Positions 43,114 through 55,208 of a DNA stretch of 64,000 nt are shown one piece after another; the stretch's first letter is position 1; each line of letters starts with the position of its first letter. The position numbers and the translations under genes were made by a program. A model generated the notes under the pieces. That model was not told the DNA's origin. It did not search any database and saw only the letters and a program-made list of their open reading frames with translations. The stretch covers positions 102,480,368 through 102,544,367 of the forward strand of contig NC_058337.1 of the NCBI RefSeq assembly GCF_905475395.1. Reading direction: 5' to 3'. This DNA is from Chrysoperla carnea (lineage: Eukaryota > Arthropoda > Insecta > Neuroptera > Chrysopidae).

Positions 43114-45893
43114 TTTAAATCTTAAAAAAAAAATTATTAAATTATTTTTGTTATCTGTAAATAATACAATAATGCAAATATATTTGCCTGGTAGGGCACT
43201 TAAGGTTGCGAAGTAATACCTAAAGGTGATCCAATTTAAGTTTCCTATATGTTTGCAAGTTGCAATTCTGTAAATTAGAATACTGTGAATACTTTCACTT
43301 GTTTCAAACGTCAAATGTTAGTTTGAAACATTCCATTTACAATATGAATCGTTTAACTAACGCCCAACACTCAAATTGTTCACTTGTTCTACAGAAATAA
43401 CAACAGAGAATTTTTATTTTTTAACAAAAAATTTTACCCAAATTTCAAAAAACTGTACCTCTGCAAAAAAATTTGGAACTGCAATAGCTACTACTACCAG
43501 GAACTACTGAGGGGTGAAAGTGTTAGAAATTTTATCCCTAAATTTTATATAAAGTTTATTAGAAACGTACCAATTAAATTTTAAAAATTATTTTACAAAT
43601 TTTTAAGACCACTCGAAAGCTTGTTTATTTTATCTTGCTTGTTTGGGTCAAAATATGTGCATCTTTTGAAATGATCGTCGAACTGAAAGATTTTTCATAA
43701 CATTCGAAAACCTAAACTACCTTCTTTAAGAACTGGTATATTGTTTTGTACAAACTTTTATCTTATACTCTCCCACTTTTAGTTTTAAAATAAAAATTAT
43801 ATGTACCTTAATTGTTAAAAAATAAAAATTATTGTACCTTATTAGGGCGAAAAATTTTATGAACGTCAAAGATTTCACATTTACACTTTAATAAAATTTA
43901 GAAATTTTAGAAATAACAACATAGTTAAAACCTTTTTAAAAAAAACAAATACTTTAAAAATTATAATATCTAATTAAAGTCCATTTAAAGAATAATATTT
44001 CTTTGTGTGCAGATTGGTGGGATATGGATATTTTACAATCACGTTAGTTAATTATTTGAGTAGGTGTTCCCAAGTACAGTTAAACAAAAATCCCCGTTGT
44101 TTCTTGTTGATTAGGTTTGTTAATCATGAACTAATTAGTTCATTAGTGTTTAAGTTTAAGTAAAAAAATCTAAGTCTTTGAGAAATTGCACCTGCCCCAA
44201 CCTCTTAAAACTTCATTTTTTTTCAAAAACCCAATTGATAAAATACGCTAAAGCATAGATAAAAGATATGCGCTAAAGTCCATCTGGGGATAATTAAGAA
44301 TATGAAAAATAATTAAGAAGATATGCAACTTTCAGAAATGAAACTTTGAAGTATTTAGGAAACCAAGCCTACAACAAAAATGATTTTATCTTCTTGCCAA
44401 AAAATACAGATACACACATAGAAGCTAAGAAATCCACTTATCGTATACCCACAATTTGTTACTTCCCTGAAAACTAGGGGGCAATAGTAGGTACGACTGC
44501 ATTTATCTATTAAGTTTTGATATGTAATTGATTTAAATAATTTTTCAGGTGTAATATAAACAATTTTATTCTCAAAATTATTTAATTCAATTATACATCA
44601 AAACTATAAAAAGAAATAATATAAAAAGATTTTAATTAATAATCAAAGTAATACATTTTACATTGTATCACATACATCCCAAAAAAAAGAAAAAAGAAAA
44701 TGATACTAAAAGATAAATAACACAACACGTAAAAAAGATAAATCGAAAATTAGAAATAAATGAAAATACAATGAAATCTGGTTAAAAGTACAACAAGTCA
44801 GACTGATATTCAAGGATATTGTGAGCGCTTGTCCAAGATGAACAGTAAGTCTTTATCTACTATTGTAAGATCTACATTATCCTTGGCATCCAAAATCAAT
44901 TGTGTATTATTTAACCCGCAGCTGTTAAGATCGACCCTTTTATTTCTACTGCTTCATAGCACTCTTCTATAAGTTGTTTCAAATTTTTATACGGACGTGA
45001 CATCAAAGTACGGGCTTGTCAAATTTGTTGACATACTGTATGATATTAATTACTTACATTTTATTGGATTTTAATGCTCAGAAAGGCTCTAGCGATAGAA
45101 TAAAGAACTATTGTTAGAACGCCAAATATAGCACAGTTCATTAAAATGTATAATAAAGCATATATCTCCTGCCTCTTTAACCATTGAAATAATCAGCTGA
45201 TTGTGACGAGAATGGTTTACATTTTGATACTCGTGGCAGTCGTGGCGCTGACATCTTAGCGTTAAAATCCAATACTATGGCTTTTTATTAGAAAACTTAA
45301 TAATAACGAGTGTAAATTCTGTGTTGTAAATTCATTTTTTTAAAGAGTAAATTATACATTGAACTGTCACCAATTGGCAGATCACGTACTTATACGTCAT
45401 CAACAGAAAGCGCCAAAAAACTGCGTTTAAATATCTCAAAATTATAATGTATTTTAAATATTTTTGTACACTTAAATACAGCATTTTTAAGCAGTATTTA
45501 TACTTTTTTACTTTGTTATAACGGTGTAAACAATGAATTAAAAATATAAAAAAATATATACATGAATATTCCCTATTCTTGACCGCATTGAGAGAGGTAG
45601 AGACAGAAGTTGTAGGCGTATAAAAGATGTGAAGACAGCTATACGCACCCACTTTATCTGCCTCTCTTTACTGCGATGGTTTAAAAAGTACAAGTTAAAG
45701 CCCATAATCTGAGCTTCTATGTGTGTGCCTGTATTCTTTGATATTACTGTGCCTTTCTAATTTTATAGTTCTGGAGCACTCTATGTTTAATATTAATTAG
45801 AAGTCAATGGTGAATAATCAATAAAATAATACAATTTATATATTTATTTAATCAAAATTAAAACAACACACTATTATTTACAAATAAATAAAT
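43114..45893. other. Spacer between giant ankyrin gene and mS38
   Basis: It contains the 5' UTR region of the giant gene (a possible acceptor TTTTTAAG just before its ATG suggests a further untranslated exon). It also holds a decayed coding fragment at 44810-45003 and an imperfect inverted repeat around 45580-45690 (GAGAGAGGTAGA against AAGAGAGGCAGA arms). Nothing else was recognised. Confidence 0.45.
44810..45003 (-). pseudogene. Decayed short coding fragment, possibly CIDE-N-like
   Basis: The minus strand starts at ATG 45003 with MSRPYKNLKQLIEECYEAVE, then a stop. A neighbouring frame continues with NNTQLILDAKDNVDLTIVDK and DLLFILDKRSQYP to a stop at 44810. The pattern of a helix, then L-x-L-D-x-x-D-x-V-D...D-L-L-x-x-L, is reminiscent of the CIDE-N/DFF domain, but identity is too low to be sure. 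The two halves lie in different frames, so it is a host-gene relic or carries a sequencing indel. Confidence 0.3.
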
Positions 45894-46639
45894 TTAAATC
45901 GTATTTGTTTTATTATTTTTATCTAAGCCTAATTTCTGTCGGATTATAAACGCCGGTAAACGTTTACCTTTCCAAAACCGTGGCAACGGTTTTTCAGTTG
46001 CAGCTCGAATTCTTTCACTTACAAATTGTTCAGCTGAAAATTTTTCACCTTCTTTAATTTGTGCTATTAATTTTGCTTGAAATTCCTTCTCTTTACGTAA
46101 TTCCCGACGTTGACGAACCTAATAAGAATAAGCAATGAATTATAACTTGTTAAACTTTTCAATTATTGATCCTACCTTTGCCCATTCAAATTTCATACGT
46201 TTACGTAATTTACGTAACTTATGTTTTTTCATTTTACGACGGCGTATTACAATTAACCGTGCCGCTTCAATTTTATTAATTTTGATCGATGGAGGAGTTT
46301 CAATAATTTTTGGTATTATAATTTGTGTACTTGTTGGTAAAGGTGTCCAATACTTCGGTAAATCAATAATTGTGTTTGTAATATACGATGGTGTTTCTTT
46401 AATCGATTCTTCTTTCCATATCCATGCATTCTTATTTATTAAATTACTTGTAATAATAATAGGTGATACATTTAATTTGTTATTATTCGATGTAATTGTG
46501 TTTAATGTTCGTTTAGATGTTAAATCTAATTTTAAAAAGATAAAAAAAAATTTTGTATTTGTTTTATAATAAAATTAAGGGATTATTAATAACACTTACT
46601 TCTAAACAATCTTACTCCGATCGTTCGAGTTATATTCAT
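45894..46639 (-). CDS. AURKAIP1: Mitochondrial small ribosomal subunit protein mS38 (AURKAIP1)
   Basis: Three exons, 46600-46639, 46176-46525 and 45894-46118 (introns of 74 and 57 bases, GT-AG), give 204 residues, matching human AURKAIP1 (199). The first exon, MNITRTIGVRLFR, is a short basic/hydrophobic N-terminus fit for mitochondrial import. The diagnostic region is the very basic RLIVIRRRKMKKHKLRKLRK with KRMKFEWAKVRQRRELRKEK, equivalent to the human [20 protein letters not shown] block of the small mitoribosomal subunit. Ahead of it lies a PPSIKINKIEAA core and the proline-containing DLPKYWTPLP stretch. The C-terminal exon is alpha-helical and lysine-rich. An overlapping plus-strand frame (46135-46569) is only the shadow of exon 2. 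Confidence 0.88.
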
Positions 46640-48620
46640 TTTTACATTTATTAGAGTCTTTTAAATTTTAATTTTAAAAGTTAGGTTATATTTTGAAGTC
46701 ATATGTGTGAGTTGTGTCATGTGTGGTGTGTGCCACTGATCTATATAAAATAGTGGATAGTAGGTATTGTCACAAAAAGTGTCAGGAATAAAAACCATGC
46801 CAAGTTAAGAATTCATGCAAAAAAATGCATATAAATTTGAGCGCAAATACATTTTTTGTATATACATATGCGTTCATACCTTAGTTGACTGGCTTCTAAT
46901 GACAACACATCGACTAAAAGTATACGCATCCACAATCCAGTGTTTATTATAGATCAGTGGGTGTGAACAAAGCAGTATAAAGCGATGATTAGAAGTTAGA
47001 ATTTGCATTTTATAATGCGTTCAGAATGTATCTAGAAACGAAAAACTGCCTTATTTGCCTTAATGAGGTATCGCTTGTCTTCTCGTTTAAAATTATTTAT
47101 ATTAACTAAAGAAAATTGAAAAAATACCCATAACAAGAACCGAATCCGGGTCTCTTAGATTCATGTCAAGCGCCTTTACAAACTGTACCATATTGCGGAA
47201 AATGTGATGTGCACTCAATGACAAATTTATTTTTTTTCTTTTCTCAAACATTAACCAATTTTTATTATTTTTGTTTGTGTATCATAAAGAAACATTATAA
47301 CCGAAAGACTTAATGTTAATTGTTGTATACAAATTTAGTACACAAACAAAAACAATATAAATATTATTTGCATTCTTTAGAAAAGAAGAATCTTTACTCC
47401 AAATCATTTTGATTAGTTAATCATTTCAATCGAAATAAGGCGCAATCTGCACGCACAAGCACATGTTTTTCTATCTAATAAATGATTTGAAGTTCAGAAT
47501 CCAATTAATGGATGTGTTTTATTGGAATTTCTTTGTAAACTACGCCTAGGACAACTTTTAGGATTGTTTATGATACATATATATAGGATCTACCCTACTT
47601 TAGAAGGGAGGGTGGGTTTGTTTTGTTTTGATTTACTTCCATTTATGAATTGACCTTCGAAACTCGCAAAATGAGAGTATTTTCTTACTAAAGACTCTAT
47701 TAATAGCTGTTGAATTTATGGTGAAAGCAGAATGATTAAGGTAATTGGAACCTCTTCAATCAAGCTGTAGGTCTAAATTTATTCGCGTGTTATTTCTGAA
47801 TACACCCTATATTTATAAAGACGCCACCCCAACAATTCAAAGATGGCTGACCTTTTGTCACTATCAATATGTTTGCTGAAAGTCAATTTAATTAAAGATA
47901 ATAAATAAATCTGTAGTAAAAAATATTAGATAATTTATAAGTAATTTAAGAAATTAAGGTAACTTGGTATTCAAATTATATTATTCATAAATTTTAAGTA
48001 ATTTATTAGTGGTTCCATCAAAAATCGCGACATCATTTTTCACATTGTTTCCTCTAACGTATAGTCATTGTTGTGTTAATTAAATTTTATGAATTCAAAT
48101 GTTTTATTAAAATTTTAATAAAATTTTGTTTTTTATTAAATGAATCTCGATGGAACCAATAATAATAAAATGTGGAATAGGCCTATTGGGGATACCACTT
48201 TAAAAAAAACGCGCCGATTGCTGTACCCCTCTGGGTGGTGTGGAAATCAGTATATTATTTGGTAAATAGCTTGATTTTTAGAAATATAAAATTGTTTGGA
48301 CAACACAAGATTTTAATGTGATGTTTCGCCGTATTGGATACCAATATTTTTCTACTTGGTAACGAGGTAATAGTATAATTCTGGAGTTTAGTAAGTAGAC
48401 CTGTGCTTATTGTATTTACATTTTTTTCTTGTTGTAAATTACATTTTATTCTTTTTTAACATAGGGTTAGAGCGTAGAAGTAATTTTAAAAATTTATTAA
48501 TTCAATAATGTTTAGAATTTGTGTATTATGTATTACAGCAAACGGTGTAATTGTTTAAGTATATAGAAATATAATTGATGTTAATATATTTGTTAATAAA
48601 TAATTTAAAACTGAAATTAT
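46640..48620. other. Gene-less spacer with SINE-like repeat
   Basis: mS38 5' flank followed by AT-rich sequence. A SINE-like piece is at 47095-47200, and a segment near 47280-47345 matches 1855-1910 in reverse complement (TTTCGGTTATA block and TACAA...). No gene was recognised. Confidence 0.45.
47095..47200 (-). repeat. tRNA-derived SINE-like piece, copy 2
   Basis: The minus strand reads CTAAGAGACCCGGATTCGGTTC, a B-box-like stretch, followed by TTGTTATGGGTATTTTTTC. It aligns with copy 1 at 1945-2045. The upstream part (GGTACAGTTTGTAAAGGCGC) resembles a tRNA anticodon/variable region, but no proper A box and acceptor stem are visible. Confidence 0.5.
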
Positions 48621-51600
48621 TTAATTTTGATTAAATTGTATTAAAATGACTAAATATGTAGTAGTGATACCAATTACCTGTAATAAACAAAACAAGTATT
48701 AGAAATAACCGAGAAAAAACACTAACAAGAACTTAAGGTAGTTCTTTCCCAGCAATGCAGTCAAAAATTATTGGCTTATTACCCATGCTATACGTGTATA
48801 CACAACTATAGGCTACAGCCAATTTTTTTACTGGTACTGTAGTGTGACAACTACTACCAAACACAATACAAGTAAGAAATGCACATATATAGTAGGATGA
48901 ATACACACATGCACCCCTCCATTAAAAATAATATTCTAATAATTTGTGGAAAGTAATTTGTGAATAATTTTATTTTTTTCAATGATTCGGAATATAATAT
49001 TATTCCAAATATTAGTTTTTTTTTTTTGTTGTTGTCAAAACGGTGATTCTCCTTCACAGGAAAAAAGTAAAAAGGTTGGCATGTTCGCATGCTTCTCCCA
49101 TCCTACGTGTGTTAAAAATGTCATTTTTAATTACACCTGCTCACGTTAGGCGTGGTAAATTGTCTTCAAATTTTAACAGCGTGTGGGGAAGGACATGTGA
49201 AAATTTAAATTTAATCACAAAATTTTATAGCACACTGAGATTGTTTAATCTTTGACTCAGTTTAACATCCATGTTTATCACCCATGGATAAACACCTACA
49301 TTAATAATCTACTTTTAAGAGAAAAAAGTGCAACGGAGTAACCAATATATTATTTAAATGCGGTCACTATACTTACCATTTGCATTAATGGAAAATTTAA
49401 TAAGAAAAATCCACATGCAGAAAATTCAATTTTTTGATGATGTAATTGTAATGAAAATAATTCCAACTAAAACAAAATAAGCGACTTTAATTAGTTATTA
49501 ACTAACGAACCTTCTGAATTTGTTTATCGAATATACTTACCATTAATTTAGTTTTGAAGGTGACAAGTGGATTTTTAACTTTATGGATTAAATGTGCTGC
49601 CTTTAAACTCTAAAAATTGAAAAAATAATTGTAATTTTATTAGTGAAATAGTCTAAAATTGAATATCCACCAAGTTCGATGACAAAATCACCTCTTAACA
49701 GGTATTTTATTTTGTGTACATAGAGAATTTCAATTACTTAATTTTTAAAGTAAGTAATTGAAATGAGTAAAATTTTCTTTCGTTATAATCAAATAGTGAT
49801 AAGCGTATATCTGCTTCGTAGAGCAATAATTTGTAATAGGATAAAAGATATTTTTTGCTATTCATTTTATCACATTGGTTGTAAATCATTTAGTTCGAAA
49901 CAAAAGTGGATCGTGACTTTATAACGAAAAGCTCTATGAATTGACCAAAGAACACAATAGGGTATTCCACTATTTTTGAAAAAGTACTTAAAAATGTTTA
50001 TTTTACTAATAAAAAGCCACCAAAAATTTATTTCGGAAAAATACACACGCTTTCTGGCAAAAACTTAAATTAAATTTTAAACCTTTTTTAAACTGTCAAA
50101 AACGCGGGCATCCAATTTGATGACGTAATATGGGTATTACTATACGAAATAACACAAATAATTTTGACAGGTATATTCATAGACATCTGATTATAATAAA
50201 TATAAATACTTATTATCTATGTATATATAATACCCAGCTGTCTACACTGAACTAACTGATGGTCTATGACTCATACCGCTATGACATCACAGCAGGGTTT
50301 ACCCGCGTTTTAGGTCGAGTCATAAAAATGTGTTTTTATGACTCAAAATCAGAATATTTAAGTATATTTTTACATAAATTTAAACTTTTTTCAAATTTCA
50401 TGATTTATTTTTGACTAACGATAATATCCTATTAATTAATGTAAATAATACCTCATAGCATGTCATTTCACACATATAAACAGTAAATATTAATTGTATG
50501 CAAAAAAATAAGCTCCATTCAGTTTCGGTAACAACATTAACGATAGTCCTTTCAACATTACTTGAGCCAGTTGTTTGTATATAATTATGTAAATCAAATA
50601 ATGCTGTTATTAAACGTTTGATAGAAAATACAGTCCCATATAACAGCAATATTCCATAGACTTCATTGATTTTGCTTGTAATTTCACACAATTGTTCGTA
50701 TAAATTGCCGATTTTTTGTAAATTTTCAATTAATTCATTTTCATTTGTTACTAAAAATTTAAAATATTGAACTATAATTATTTGAATGATTAAATTTCTG
50801 AAAATTCCAACTGAAATGCTCATTAATTCCGAAAAATATTGTTAAGGTGTTTGTTTCCCTACAGTATTGCCCTGATAAAAAAGTCTGATTAATGAATCGG
50901 AATTCAATCAGAATGATTTGGAAATTTTAATCGGAATTGAATCGAACTTTTTTATCAGGGTGGTTTATTGCACGGTACATACATATAAACCAAGTACATG
51001 CTTTGTAGTCAAATAATGTGTTATTTTTAGCTTTTTAATATCACGCAGCTACAAAAATATATAGTATATAATATTGTGTGCAAGTGCTGCTTATAAATTT
51101 GATAGTATAGATATCTGTCTTCAATCATCAATTGAAAAAAATTTTCCGCGTAATGAAATAAAAAAACTTACCACTATTGTTATTAGCTTTCTTATAATTT
51201 TTCTGTTGAATTTTATGTTTAGGATTGAATATTGATAGTTTATCATTTTGATTAAAATTTGATATTTGATTAAATAACAAAAAATCATTATAATTTAAGT
51301 AATAACTAAAATTATGTGTAATATTCTCAACATATTGACATATCATTGTATTAATATATTGAAAACGAACCCGAACAATATATACCAGAATATTAAAATC
51401 ACATAACATTATTGAATTTGTTACAGCCGCCATACAATGCAATAATATAAATAATATATTATCTTGTATAACATCCAATGTTGAAAAATATACTTCAACC
51501 GTATATAATAAGAATATTGTTACAAATGTACCAATTAATAATATTATACATAAATTATTTTCAGTTAGATTACGTTTTAATGTTTTATTAATTTCATATA

Positions 51601-51955
51601 TATTTTTATCAAATTCAATAATTAATTGTATAATTTGTGTATGAATATTTTGATAATAATTCATTATAATTATTGATAATATTAAACCAATTATTAATAA
51701 TATATAATCAGATGAAACCACGTAAACACCTTCATTTGTTATATCAACTTTAATTATTATAAAATAAAATAATGTTATAATTATTCCTAAACGAATAATA
51801 ACATTTATAATTGTTTTATAAATATTTATTTGAAATGGTTGTTCTTTATTTGATGTATCAATATTATAACATATTAAACCAAATATTTTTAAACAATAAT
51901 ATAACGGTCTTAATGTTGAATACATGTTTAAATGCATTTCTGAATTATTATTCAT
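48621..51955 (-). CDS. Insect gustatory receptor (seven-transmembrane chemoreceptor)
   Basis: Ligand-gated chemoreceptor of the insect Gr family, expected in the plasma membrane of taste neurons. Five exons join in frame: 51172-51955, 50452-50810, 49541-49609, 49377-49466 and 48621-48677, giving 452 residues. The N-terminus MYSTLRPLYYCLKIFGLICYN is typical of Grs, and several strongly hydrophobic Ile/Leu/Phe-rich segments follow. The short 3' exons carry the family signature: SLKAAHLIHKVKNPLVTFKT, then LELFSLQLHHQKIEFSACGFF, and a last exon VIGITTTYLVILIQF just before the stop. Late introns in phase 0 before the TYLVIL exon are usual for Grs. All donors and acceptors are GT-AG. The exon 1-2 junction rests on acceptor CATTTCAG|TTGG and is the least certain. 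The subfamily cannot be named. No in-frame lesion was seen, so it looks functional. Confidence 0.9.
49727..49764. repeat. Perfect 14-base hairpin in gustatory receptor intron
   Basis: ATTTCAATTACTTA pairs perfectly with TAAGTAATTGAAAT across a 10-base loop, in the intron between exons 2 and 3. It is probably a chance or MITE-derived palindrome. Confidence 0.5.
50870..50960. mobile_element. 91-base palindromic MITE in gustatory receptor intron 1
   Basis: Perfect outer arms CCCTGATAAAAAAGT / ACTTTTTTATCAGGG continue as imperfect pairing (TGATTxAATxxCGG types) nearly to the centre. It is fully non-coding and contained in intron 1 (50811-51171) of the receptor gene. Confidence 0.65.
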
Positions 51956-53589
51956 TTTTATTATTTTATTAGTTTCAGTACACGTTTATGCAATCTACTT
52001 GTACTTATTTGTAATACAATTTGCATAACGTTTATGAACGTGTGTAAGTTTTCTTAATTTAATAATTAAATTATATTTTATAGAAATATTATCATTATTA
52101 TTAAAAAAAAAAAAAACTAGGTATAGACAAGCATTTGACCTCTATATACAGATTACGTCTGTATAAAAGGGTCTAATTATCAAAGAGGTTGTTGTTATTT
52201 CTTCTATTTTTATGATTATGCTTGTAAATCCCCAATTGAAAATAGGCTTTAACCCAGTTTAATACCCCAGTATAACCACATAAAATGGCTAAAGTTTACA
52301 ACGAATGTCATTAAAAAATGTTCTTAGATGGTTTTAGATCTGCTACATAAAAACATTCATAAACCACGACTTCACTCTATCTTAACGGAATTCCAAAGAA
52401 ATTTGATTGTCACCAATAATGAGCCTACCCGGAAAATCTTATGTAATAAAAAATGTTTTTTTTATGCCATTAATAAAAGTATTTTCACTGATAACGATTT
52501 TTTTTAAAGAAAAAAAAAATTTTTAGAATTTAATCAAACTATTAAATAGCAAACTGCAAGATGTAATACATCTGGATTCTGAATCCCGGGAACTTATGTT
52601 CTATTGCTATTCTGCGACATCCTACATCAAAAAGCGGACTCAAATAGGAACGAAAATTCGATCGATATTAAACCTCACTTTCTAAACGTAAAAATTCAAA
52701 GACAAATTAGTGATAAATTTTTGATTATAGACACATGTCTTCATGAATACATAGAGGTACAAATTAAATCAATAATTTTATTAATTACAAAGCCCATCAT
52801 TTTATTTGAATTATTATAAACAATCAATTATATTAAAATATAAACCCCTTCTTGAGACTCACCCTCCACTTAAATTTATCAATACAATTATAACTAATCA
52901 TTTTAATGGTAATATGACAAGTACCTATAATTTATTTTTTTTTTAAATCTGGCATAATCGCCACGTAACCTCTGTGTACAAATTTAAGCCTGCCTCTATT
53001 TCAAAATAAAAGATGTAGATATATTTAAGAGATTTTTTTATGTAGAGGTTATTGGCGATTGGACAGTGTACAGTGTGGACACTTTTAATCACAGTTTGGA
53101 CATGCGATACTTTACTGATATAGTCTCTGTGCGATACTAAGAAGTAGCTAGGACACCATAAAACAAGAACATAAGATAATGAAGAAATGTATACACACTG
53201 CCATCCATATAGAGAATCTTGTGGCTCAAAGATACACTGCTGGCCTAAAATGGCAGAGATCATGAATTCGATTTTCGTCAAGATTTATAGTATGTCTTCA
53301 TATCAGATAGTCATTTGACTATAGAGGTTAATAAATTAATTTAATAATAATTATGAATGTATTTGTTTGCTATAGTTTATTATTATAAACGTAATAGTCG
53401 ATAATTTATAATGAAAAGTATTTTAATTTCTTAATTTTTATAATCCTCTAGTACCACCTCTCGATTTTGCCCGTAAACCGAAAAATGCCGCATGTTTTGT
53501 TTTAACATCTATAGTATCCACCAGAAAACTGAATCTACACCATCGGTCTCTCGAATAATACTTAATCTGAAACCTACACAGTTTCTGTC

Positions 53590-53625
53590 TCGCTATGCCT
53601 CCAATATTGAGTCTCGGCCCTGCTC
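53590..53625 (-). repeat. hAT-like solo terminal end
   Basis: Reverse strand CAGGGCCGAGACTCAATATT resembles the CAGGGCC ends seen at 15568 and 16547. No partner end or target duplication was identified. Confidence 0.3.
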
Positions 53626-54177
53626 TTTTAATTCATTAATAGCTTTAAATAGTAAAATCTCAAATAAATGAAACAATTAGATAATATTTACAAGAATTGT
53701 TTTATTCATTTATACAACAATTATTATAATTATTAATAATAATCAAACATTTATTTATATTGATGATATTATAAATAAAATATTTTATTCAAAAAATAAC
53801 AAATAACTTTTATACATAAAATTAATTATTTTCTAAATTCTTTTTTTAAATCAATTATTAATAATAATAGTTTATTAGAATTATATTAACAAATTGTAAT
53901 TTCTTTTAACGATTTAATATAAATTACAAATATTATGGATGTATGTCTTAAAATAAAAGATATTCTCTTTTGCCACTAATAAATATGACTTGAGCATAAA
54001 CGAGCTTTGATATATTTTTCTTAGATCTTATGTAAAAAGACAAAAAAAATTAAAATATTAGAAACAAAAATGTATTTGTTTTATATGTAGGTTATACAGT
54101 CGTGGTATCCTTTTTTCTCTGCTTTATAATTTTTGACGACTATGCATTATCTGTATGAATTTGTCTATGACGCTATG

Positions 54178-54365
54178 ATTGCCACCTCAAAGTTTCGAGA
54201 AGTCGGGAGATAAACCAGAAAATCTGGAAATAGTGTAATTAATCTAATTATATCACCGAATCTTAACAAAGAACGATATTTTTGATACTTTTTAAACCCA
54301 GTTTTTCAAATAATATAAAATAAAAGCCGTTCAGAAATGACGAATTTACCTGAATATTAAACAAA
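54178..54365 (+). repeat. Dispersed repeat family R2, copy 2
   Basis: Collinear with 27548-27780: TTGCCACCTCAAA, AAGTCGGGAGATAAACCAGA, CGATATTTTTGATACTTTT, TAAAATAAAAGC and CGAATTTACC. The middle is shorter than in copy 1. Confidence 0.7.
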
Positions 54366-54828
54366 TACTTATGTCAAATTTGGAGGGGTGCCATCTCCCT
54401 TATGATAATCACGATGGTAAATGTTTACTTGGTAACTTAGAAGTTTTTATTAGCAAATGCTACAACGCAGTTATTCTTTTAGTATCTGTATGTACTATAT
54501 TTTATTTATTTGCAGGTATGAGTGTGTCATACAGAAATACCATAGAGCTGCAAAGTCACTGCCAAACGGTTAAACACAGTAGAGAAAGATAAAGTAGGCG
54601 GGTATAGCCGAGATTTCACTTATTGCGGTATACTATTATGGACTTAGGCGTTTTTATTTGAGTAAACACTTTCAAACAAAAGTAGGTCTCTCGCCATATA
54701 ACTTTAGTAGTTTTGCATATGAGCTGAAATTGTGGAAAGTTTCTGTATGTGAAAAGTTATCTATAGAAATTGTAAAATTGTTTTAAACGAAAGTTTGTTC
54801 TTTTTTTTTTAATTAATTTTTTATTTCT

Positions 54829-55003
54829 AGAACTAATAGAACTTAAACGTGGCTTGTGAAAAAAAGGCCAATGGGTTTCTTTCAATGTATCTAGATACTC
54901 ATTATCTGTATCTGTATCTAGATACAGACACTGGTTATCTAGATACATTGAAAAATACCCATCGACCCATTTCCACAAGTCATAATTAAGTTTTAATAGT
55001 TCT
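54829..55003. mobile_element. Fold-back element with about 80-base arms
   Basis: Left arm AGAACTAATAGAACTTAAAC... and right arm (reverse complement) AGAACTATTAAAACTTAATT... both run through CTTGTG, AATGGGT/GATGGGT and TTTCAATGTATCTAGATA to a small centre with TATCTGTATC repeats. It lies just past the 3' end of the zinc-finger gene. The 85-codon minus frame across it is an artefact. Confidence 0.75.
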
Positions 55004-55208
55004 AAATAATACAAACAAAGAATCTAAATCGTATCGTACATTTTGGGTCAACCTGTATTTAGCTATGGAAAAGACTAAGAAAAACAATAAATTCAGTCAT
55101 AATAATTACTATGTAAACAATTTGTTTATGCTCAAAACGTTTCATTATATCACTTTCAATAAATGCCTATATATTAAAAAAATAAAATAAAATAATAATA
55201 AAATTATT

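Larger units (their letters stand above)
51956..55208. other. Gene-less spacer between gustatory receptor and ZAD zinc-finger gene
   Basis: No gene recognised. It contains repeat R2 copy 2 (54178-54365), the fold-back element at 54829-55003 and a hAT-like end near 53590-53625 (reverse strand CAGGGCCGAGACTCAATATT). The last few hundred bases before 55208 would be zinc-finger 3' UTR; an ATTTTATTTT-rich stretch at 55180-55200 supports this weakly. Confidence 0.45.

Noticed and set aside
46135-46569. 144-codon plus-strand hydrophobic frame
   Set aside because: Antisense shadow of mS38 exon 2.
54757-55014. 85-codon minus-strand frame with repeated Tyr/Leu/Asp residues
   Set aside because: It is translated fold-back DNA; the repetition comes from the TATCTAGATA palindrome.
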